Program-made: the position numbers and the translations under genes
Assembly: GCA_029582165.1 (NCBI GenBank)
Contig: CM055868.1
Span: forward strand, 13,870,001 to 13,934,000
Reading direction: 5' to 3'
Source: Portulaca oleracea
Lineage: Eukaryota; Streptophyta; Magnoliopsida; Caryophyllales; Portulacaceae
DNA length: 64,000 bases
The notes under the pieces: generated by a model
Seen by the model: only the letters and a program-made list of their open reading frames with translations
Databases searched by the model: none
Told to the model about the DNA's origin: nothing
In this document: piece after piece, positions 56,419 to 64,000 of the stretch
Layout: each line of letters starts with the position of its first letter
Numbering within the stretch: position 1 is the stretch's first letter

Positions 56419-59400
56419 TGTTGACCGTAACGTCGTTAATAAAATAGGTTTAACTTCGTTATTTACTGTTGTTCGTGATGTGTTTATTTATGCTAATGCT
56501 TGAGCTCGTAGAACCGTTGAGGGGCTAACAATGGTAGATTAGTTTTTTTTTTTCGTGAGTTAATATCATTGTGTTATTATAAATATTATTATGTGATAAT
56601 ATGTGTTTACTATATGTTTTAAATAATGTTTTGATTTTTTTTCCTAAAATTCTAAAATCAGTTTTATTAAGTAGGTTGGGTTAGGATTGGAATTAGATTA
56701 ATTTGGGCCCAAAAGAGGTTGGTAGTATAAAACCCTTCTGTCCCCCTCAAACCCTAATACAATCTCCCTCCTAAACCCTAGCTTTCCTCTCTCTCTCCTT
56801 GTTTGTCCCAAATGGACACTGCCGCCGCGAGCACCGGCAACCACAACCACCATCACCGTCTTCTCTTCTCTTTCTCTCTCTCGAGCTCTCTTTCTCACTC
56901 CTCCGTTCGACCATTTGCACCTTCACCGTCGTCACCACCAGACGCAGCCCCACCGCCGGAGTCGCAACCACCGCAACCACCCTTCACCGCCGGTACACCC
57001 AGACGCAAGGGATCGACGGCCAACACTGTTGTTGCTCGACAAACACAACCCCGACCACCACTACCTACGCTGCCCTAGTTGCTGCTCCGACCACCAGACA
57101 CCGACACCACCCAGCCGCCGCCCCGCCGGAAAACCGTGCCGTAAACCCTAACCCTAAACCCTAACTGATTTCTATATTTTTGATATTCTCCTTTTCTTTT
57201 TCCTTTTTCTTTTCTGCTTTTAATTTCAAAATTCAATTGTTTTATTAATTATTGAATTGTATTATTTATTTATGATTAGTTTTGTAATTAGGAAAATTAT
57301 ATGTAATCTTGCTCTTAATTGTAATTATGTGTAATTGTTATCTAATATGTGTAATTGTTAGTATTAGGGTTGTAATAATTGGTTATTAGGTTTTAAAGTG
57401 GTTCTTTAAATTTCTTTATATTCTTTTTATGTTATGTTAGACCACCATATTATTGTATGCACGAATTTTGAGAATTGATTTACCTAGGTTAACTCTTGAA
57501 TAATTTAAGTAATAAATCGTTATTGTTCTTTGAGATTAAATTGTTGAGTTTGTTTAATAACTTAGTTAACTTACTCCAAGTAATTCTTGTTAATAAAATC
57601 TTGAATTCTTGATTTAGTTAGTAAAAGAATTGGTTGTTGGGTTTTTCTTGATTAGTAGTTACTTGTCATATTATACCTTGTGTTATATTTCCTAAAGACC
57701 TCCTTGAATCTTGATTAAAGAAACCACATGTTTAACCACCTTTTATTGTTCCTTGAAATTCTTGCTTTACTGTTATAACCTTGTAAATAATTCATGTTTA
57801 AAGTATAATATTTCTTGTTTGATTTTAGGATGGATTAAAATTAGTAAAGTGTTTCCATGTTTTCTAAATTGGGTTAATGTTAAAAGTTTAATTGTTGGAC
57901 CTAAGTTAAGTTGGACTTTATACCTTAGACCCTAGTTACTGTTTTGAGCCCAAATTAGAACCTGGAGATCAATTGGTAAAAGTTAGAACCGAAATTACAA
58001 ATTTATTAAGAACCGGTAACGGGACAGTTTTGTTAGTGTCTAAAGATCGGGTTGCCACGATTAGTATAGTTACTCTTTGACAGAACCCTTTTAACTGGAG
58101 GTTCCCTTAGATGTTAGGAACCATAGAAATTTTACGGATCGAACGTTTGATTTGTATAACCCGAGTTATAATCTTTTTACCAGAACCTGTCAGATCTGGA
58201 CCAATTGGGAAGATGGGTGTTTTTAAAGTCTTTCGTGATTGATATGGGCTTGGTCATCAACATGGAAGTTTTAGTAGACATTCCGAGGTTTACGAAAAGT
58301 CCAGAACCAGACCCATAGGATGTCGGGAAGTCGAGTTGTGACCCGTTTTATGTGAACGTTACAATGTATCCTCTGCTTGCTTTTATTTATGAAAATTGTT
58401 GAGTAAATTTTATGTGTGAACTTGTTATATAATTCCTTGAGTGTGTTAAGTGTAAATCATAAATGATAGGAACCTAAGTGTTCCTAGGGGATGGGTTAGG
58501 TAGTTGTTAGTTAATACTAACTTCGTTAGAACGCGTTTTGATTAGATAATTATTCTTATACTAGGCCCGAGTTAGTGCGTGACGATAGTGAGCTCAAGTG
58601 TGTTCTCCTTATTGCGGTACTGTGACGTTATTCAGGTAATTGTCTATGCTCTAATCCCCATCGGGATGCTCTTTAAATGTGTTTTGATGTTTTATAATCT
58701 ATTTTGAGAATTGCATCCCGAAAGGGGACTTTTGTGGAAATACGACCATCTGTTTTGATAATCTTTTTGATTCGATTGTGATCTTGGTTTATTTGAGTTG
58801 AAAAATTGGATGGTCTTTTATTCGAAGTTTTGTTAATGGTTTTGATAACTTGGGATGGTTTGACTTGAGAGTCGTGAGTTGAGTTTGAAAATTGTATAAA
58901 TAATTCAAGTGGAAACGTTAAGTGGGTTTCGGGATAACTTTGTTCGCAGTGTAACAATCTGCAGGGTTATGGACCAGGAGATCAGGGCTTCCTTCCCTGA
59001 TATAGGATAGTATTTTGATGCCTTTGGTAGGCGATATTATTTATGCCTTTGGTGGGCGATGTTCTTGATGCCTTTGGTAGGCGATGTTTTGATGCCTTTG
59101 GTAGGCGATATTATTTATGCCTTTGGTAGGCGATGTTCTTGATGCCTTTGGTAGGCGATGTTACTTTAAGGGATTTGGTATCCCGCCCGCAAATTAAAAT
59201 ATGGATTGGATGGGTTGAGGAAACAGTATGGGATTAAAGGTTTGTAAAACGTTTGGTTCGATCCCTCTCCCCAAAATGAATTGAAATGAACTTAAACTGT
59301 TTTAAACATTAGGGGTAGACATTATTGAGATTTCCCCCTCATTTTTGAAATGTTTTGTTTTCAAGTGAAGATCTAAATGCTGGGGACGAGAATTAGAAGT

Positions 59401-59643
59401 GAGGACGACGAGTCTAGAAGTCCTTGAATCTTTTTATATTATTTTCGTTATGAAATCTTAAAGTTTTGTTTTGAGTTGTTAGTAGTTACCGTTAGCAGAC
59501 AGTTGTGTTTTCCTTTCTCGCCTTGTATTCCTTCGGGGATACGGCAGTGACGCCCAAACTAAATTTGAAGTCTTCCGCTAAGTTTCGTCTGTTAACGTTA
59601 GTTGACTTTGACTTTTCTATAATTGAATTTCCAGGGCGTTACA
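56419..59643 (+). mobile_element. 3.2-kb solo LTR, chromovirus-like Gypsy, duplication GTAAA
   Basis: Begins TGTTGACCGTAACG and ends CCAGGGCGTTACA, flanked by GTAAA (56414-56418 and 59644-59648). Terminal GTAACG/CGTTAC is usual for Tekay-type chromovirus LTRs. A TATA box (AGTATAAAACCC, 56726) is followed by a C-rich leader with short pro/his-rich open frames (56799-57164) that I do not regard as genes. It also holds a minisatellite at 59015-59165. Confidence 0.85.
59012..59168. repeat. Minisatellite GATGCCTTTGGTAGGCGAT, 6 copies
   Basis: Six near-perfect copies of a 19-bp core separated by variable 5-10 bp (ATTATTT, GTTCTT, GTTTT) within the solo LTR. Confidence 0.9.
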
Positions 59644-59648
59644 GTAAA

Positions 59649-60310
59649 TTTAGGACAATAATATGTGTGTTGAATCAAGATGGTTAATAACCATCTTGAA
59701 TAACTTATAATTCTCATTTTTATAATTATTGATAAATATTTCTTTTGGTAATATCAATTATAAGAGTATATCACTTATTAATTATGTCAACAAATATGAA
59801 TAATAGCATTCATCAATTGTAGTACAGAATGCATGCACATTTAAAACAATTTTATTAAATATGCTTATATATAATTTTTTGAGTGATTTCGATGAACTCA
59901 AGATGATTATTAATGATATTAATTCAAGATACTTTATTTTTGTATTTTTTTCCTTATATGGAGTATTTGATATTAATACTTTGAAATCTGTGATATTTAT
60001 TTTATGAGGTTTGAGTTTATGAACACTGCTATATGACCATACTATTTAAATTTACATTTTTTATTATCATTATTAGTATGTTCTGTCTCTGTAAAAAAAA
60101 ATTATGAGCGTTATATATAGTACATTCTTATGAAAATTTTTCATGATGTTTATGAGAATTACAGTAAAGTGCAAGCACATTACGTGTGTAAACACAAATT
60201 TCGAGTCTAAAATAAATTTGTATTAATATTTGAAGGTATGCGGGTACTATCTCAGTATTAAATATAATAAAATAATCCTCTGATTCGATACCCTGAAATT
60301 TGGGTGAGCC
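59649..60310. other. Intergenic, no gene seen
   Basis: AT-rich sequence with an inverted pair around 59686-59700 (AAGATGGTTAATAACCATCTT). No coding similarity. Confidence 0.5.
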
Positions 60311-60319
60311 GAGGGCGTG

Positions 60320-60795
60320 GGCGTTTGATCTCGATCTCGAATGCAGGTTTAGCTGAAGGACTCTTGTAGTTGTTCTTGAGTTGAAGGTCTTGAACATTGA
60401 TCTCCTTAGTGCTTGGTAGCCGGAGGTTGCTCGAAGTTGACCCGTCTGCAAGTTGACTGTCAATTGCAGTTTTTCAAGTTCTTGGATGTGAGGGCTTGAG
60501 TGCTTGATTTCGATCGATGAACTAGACGAGGAAGACGACTGCGGTATTTGGTGCGAAGAACATAAGTTGTTGAACTAGCTGACGTTAGTCCTTGTCGCTT
60601 ATAGCTGGAGAACATCTGTAGTTCGATCTTCTGAAGGCTTTGCAGGTCTCGTCGATGAACTCTGTAGTAGTTCTTGATCTTGACGTGATAGAGGCTTGGA
60701 GACTCGATCTTGAGCTTTTGCAGACTTCGATCCTTGGCGCTTAGTTGCTGGAGGCTGCTAGCAGTTTGATCTTCTGAAGCCTCTGGAGTGTAGAA
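60320..60795. repeat. Degenerate repeats in the Copia D LTR region
   Basis: Three related blocks (about 60390-60460, 60580-60650, 60725-60790) share a TCCTTGGCGCTTAG-like start, GCTGGAGGCTGCT and TTCGATCTTCTGAAGGC. Confidence 0.55.
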
Positions 60796-61733
60796 TGCCC
60801 AGGGGAGTTAAAAGTTGTAAAAGCCCTCCTGTTACACGAAAAAAGTCCTTAACCTCGAAGCCTTCCAAGGACGTGCAGCAGACTGCACCTCAAGGACGTT
60901 CAGCACAGATACTGGGTTTTGACGTGAAAGACAAAAAAAGTGAAATCAGGAAGTTTTCTGGAAATAAACCTTATCTATCTTCTTCATCCACTTTCTAACC
61001 AGACTAATCGTTTGCTACTGTGTAAAATGCAGGAAACAATCGAGCAAGAATTTGGAAAGAAAATAAATATGGACATTCTGGAAATCTCACAAGCAAGGAA
61101 AGAATATGGATGCAAAATCGGAAGGAAAGGCAAAGCTAAAGAGAGGAAGTATCCAGCAGAATCGAATCTCAACGACTATACTCTGCAAAGCATCGAATAT
61201 CTCTATAAATTGAAGACTTGATTTCGAACAAGGATTAACGATTCCACGGAAGAAATCGGGACTGCAAAACAGAGAAATTGTGTTCTTGTTTTGACAGTTT
61301 TTTCTTTCTTCGAGTAGAGAGAAAAGCATGTGAGAGAGAATTGTATTTGAGTGAAATCAAAATCTTAACGGACTTAGATTTGTGATTTGCTCTTTTAATC
61401 GAATCCTTGAAGGTGTTAGGATCGATTTGTGTTTACACCGAAACTGTGTTGGTGAAGTGTTTTTCCAGAAATTGTGAAGCGTCCATAGCAAGGTGCTAGG
61501 TTCTGTTTGGAAAACCTAAGGTCATTCACCTTACGTTATCCTGTGTTCTATTTCAATAAAATAAAGGAGGTTGTTCAGTCTATTCTTATTGTCCTTGATT
61601 TTAAAGCTTAACCTGCCTTTATCATTTATTGAATCTTAATCTGCAAGGATTAAGATCCTAACGTCCTTTATCAAGTTCATATTTTGTGCTGAAAATTTCA
61701 TAACCCTATTCACCCCCCTAGAGGGTTCTTTCA
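60320..61733 (+). mobile_element. Copia D 5' LTR (left limit uncertain)
   Basis: The right end is fixed by TTTCA followed by the primer site at 61737. TATCTCTATAAATTGAAG (about 61197) gives a TATA box, and AATAAA near 61555 a polyadenylation signal. The left end is not defined because the 3' LTR lies outside the window. Confidence 0.55.
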
Positions 61734-61736
61734 ATT

Positions 61737-61755
61737 GGTATCAGAGCTTGGTCCA
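61737..61755 (+). other. Copia D primer-binding site
   Basis: TGGTATCAGAGCTTGGTCC, complementary to initiator tRNA-Met 3' end. Confidence 0.85.
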
Positions 61756-61793
61756 CTGAAAATTCAGAGACTAATCGCTCTGTGGCAAAGATC

Positions 61794-63460
61794 ATGGGAG
61801 ATCACAATATGGGTGACTTAAGTCAAGGACGTTCATGGAACAGATCACCTTTGTTGACAGGTGACAACTACAGAGTTTGGAAACGCCCAATGGAAATCTT
61901 CTTGAGAAATCAAGATGAGGACATTTTGGGACATACTCAAAGAAGGAAATTATCCTACTCCTCAAAAGACTGTCGAAAATGGGACGAAAAGCGATAAACC
62001 AAGATCTGAGTATACACCTGAAGAAAAAGAAAAAGCGAAGAAAAATACTCATGCTCATTATATCTTAATTTGCAGTCTTAACTCTAACGAATTTGAAAGA
62101 GTGTCTAATCTTGATACACCCAAACAGATATGGGACTACTTGGTCACGACCTATGAAGGAACAAATCAAGTTAAAAAGACCAAGATCAATATACTGGTTC
62201 AAAAGTATGAAAGCTTCAAGATGGAAGAAAGTGAATCCATTGAGTCAATGTTCAAAATATTCAGTGGAATAACCAACCACCTCAAGTCTCTTGGGAAAAC
62301 TTATACAAATGAAGAGCAAGTGAACAATGTCCTTCAGTGTCTGCCCAGACACAAATGGGGAAGTAACTGCTATTGAAGAAGCCCGAAATCTAGAGACCTT
62401 GAAGCTTGAAGAATTGATAGGGAAGCTCCTTGCACATGAGATACGACTATCTGAAGGCAGCCAGACGAAGGACATTGCCCTCAAGAGTACCAAAGGACCA
62501 GAAGAAGAATCAAAGGATGATGATGAAGAAACCATGGCTATGCTGGCCAAAGGCTTCAAACGTTTATACAGAAGGAATCCCAGATTCCGAGGCTACCTAA
62601 GAGAGTTATCCTCCAAAAGATCTTCACCCAAAGGTAAAACTCAAACTAAAGATGAAAATGAATATAGATGTTTTGCTTGTGGTGCAACAGATCACTTGGT
62701 AAGAGAATGTCCTCACGTTAAGAAAGTCAAAGAACAAAGTGACTCTAGAGGAAAGAGATTCAGCAGTAAAGCTATGGTTGCCACGTGGAGTGATAGTGAC
62801 GACAGTGAAAGTGAGAGTGAGTGTGAGGAAATTGCTAATCTTTGCCTCATGGCAAAGGACCTTAGTGAAGCAGAAGCAAACAATAATGACGAGGTATTCA
62901 CTAACCTTTTTCTTAAATGCCCTGAACACTATTTAAAACCAAGATTGCTTAATCTGCTTGATTACATTGCAACCCTCATTGACAAAATTCACTACCTCAC
63001 TATAATTGCTGAGACAAATTCCAAAATCATAACAATTCAACATGAGATAATCAAAAATCTCACTACCGATAACATCAGTGTGAGAGATGAAATGATTCAA
63101 AACCGAAAAGAGCTGAATTCCATTCTCAATCAAGAAATAAACCAAGTTCACCCTATCCTTCACTCTGAGAAGAAGACCTCTACACACAAACCTGGTTCAC
63201 CGAAAGCCAAGTCAAAACCCTTGTCCTCTCATAAACCCACCAGTACGCCAAAGGCAAAATCAAAGACCAAAACCAAGTGGATACCAAAGAAGCCAGACAA
63301 ACAACCTAACCCTCAATACAAAGAACCTTCCCTAAAAACGCCTGGCCCAAAGAAAGGTATAATGTCCTTCAGTGCATGTATGTCTCAAGGCTCACAAAGA
63401 CCTCTGGTATTTGAACAACGGATGCGCAAGACACATGACTGGAGATCCAACCAAGTTTAG
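61794..63460 (+). pseudogene. Copia D gag, frameshifted
   Basis: MGDHNMGDLSQGRSWNRSPL and GDNYRVWKRPMEIFLRNQD open the gag. After a shift near 61950 the UBN2-type core continues (IWDYLVTTYEGTNQVKKTKI, then YESFKMEESESIESMFKIFS). After another near 62335 a long frame (62327-63460) has EEARNLETLKLEELIGKLLA, the zinc knuckle CFACGATDHLVREC (about 62670), acidic DSDDSESESE, a coiled-coil-like segment and a basic Lys/Pro-rich tail. It would form virus-like particles; two frame breaks disable it. Confidence 0.8.
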
Positions 63461-64000
63461 AGAACTCAAGGACAACAAGGGTGGAAAGGTAACGTTTGGA
63501 GACTGAAGCCAAGGGAGGATCCTTGGAGTCGGCAAAGTCGGTAAGAACTCAACCAATTGTATAAATGATGTATATTTTGTAGAAGGGTTAGAGTATAATC
63601 TTTTAAGCATTTCTCAGTTTTGTGATAGAGGATACAAAGTTTGGTTTTGCAAGAATGCCTGTGTCGTAGAAAAGGAATCACATGAGATAGTCCTTAGAGG
63701 TCATCGGATGAATAATGTGTATGTTATTGACCCCTTGACCAATGACCTTACATGTCTCAAAGTTGCATCAGATGAATCATGGTTATGGCATCGAAGACTA
63801 GGACATGTTAGCATGAAAACTCTTCAAAAACTGAAACTACTAGGTTTAGTCAGGGGACTACCATCACAAAATTTCATTCGTGACAAAGTATGTGAAGCAT
63901 GCACCAAAGGAAAACAGACTAGGACCTCTTAGTCTTTCAAACCCCTCACTCAAGTAGTCACCTCTAGATGTCTAGAACTATTGCATATGAACCTTTGTGG
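63395..64000 (+). pseudogene. Copia D protease and pre-integrase/integrase start
   Basis: WYLNNGCARHMTGD (63405) occupies the place of the protease WYLDSGCSRHMTGD, so the catalytic Asp is Asn. VTFGD is followed by TGA (about 63506). Then YFVEGLEYNLLSISQFCDRG, WLWHRRLGHVSMKTLQ (63778) and CEACTKGKQTRTS with TAG (63930), followed by LLHMNLCG, the first bases of the integrase core, at the window edge. Confidence 0.75.

Larger units (their letters stand above)
61734..64000 (+). mobile_element. Copia D, SIRE-like LTR retrotransposon, 5' internal part (runs off the window)
   Basis: Primer site, gag, protease and pre-integrase follow in Copia order. The long gag with CFACGATDHLVRECPH, the WLWHRRLGHVSMKTLQKL pre-integrase and CEACTKGKQTR are typical of the SIRE/Maximus lineage. 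Stops and frameshifts are present (for example near 61985, 62330 and 63510). Confidence 0.85.

Noticed and set aside
56799..57164. Pro/His-rich proteins after a TATA box
   Set aside because: Inside a solo LTR and open in three frames; no conserved domain.

Overview
This window is plant nuclear DNA, most likely from a eudicot. It is AT-rich and gene-poor. It holds GT-AG introns, plant-type FAR1, F-box, FMO and cyclophilin gene fragments, and plant transposon lineages: Tat/Ogre-like and chromovirus-like Gypsy LTRs, SIRE-like Copia, L1-type LINEs, Mutator-like, Helitron, Stowaway and Harbinger-like elements. I cannot name the species. Only one gene looks intact and host-encoded: a leucine-rich-repeat receptor-like protein on the minus strand at 54428-55837.

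Layout. 1-3330: the tandem-repeat 3' end of a Tat/Ogre-like Gypsy element, its LTR (1720-2499) and a primer-binding-like site with a tRNA-like box A/box B segment. 4642-5400: a probable LTR fragment. 5453-11968: a 6.5-kb Mutator-like DNA transposon inserted in a TA microsatellite, with long terminal inverted repeats, many ATGGACAT-type repeats, an Ulp1-like protease gene reading rightward and a broken FAR1-type gene reading leftward. 12067-17440: a decayed L1-type LINE. 17608-17972: a Mutator-type MITE with a 9-bp target duplication. 18.9-23.7 kb: fragments of F-box, cyclophilin (CYP59-like) and flavin monooxygenase genes, the last next to a Helitron 3' terminus. 23.8-26.4 kb: a second Helitron terminus with a 5'-truncated LINE carrying an intact RNase H ORF.

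27190-48592 is a three-level nest. Copia A (minus strand) is split at 30487 by Gypsy B (30488-47004, target duplication ATATC). The 3' LTR of Gypsy B is split by Copia C (40974-46195, target duplication GTACG). Gypsy B also carries a solo LTR (34018-35423, target duplication TTGGG). Removing Gypsy B rejoins the Copia A reading frame.

49-53.7 kb holds MITEs, including a Stowaway nested in a Stowaway and a 2-kb Harbinger-like element. The LRR gene follows. Upstream of it lie a degenerate repeat copy and a 3.2-kb solo LTR (56419-59643). The window ends in the 5' part of a SIRE-like Copia element (LTR, gag, protease and start of integrase).

The most unusual signals are the TA-microsatellite transposon with convergent FAR1 and Ulp1 genes, and a short palindrome (ATACC-N4-GGTAT and variants) that recurs more than a dozen times in Gypsy B, in both LTRs and in the unrelated-looking tandem arrays of its 3' region.
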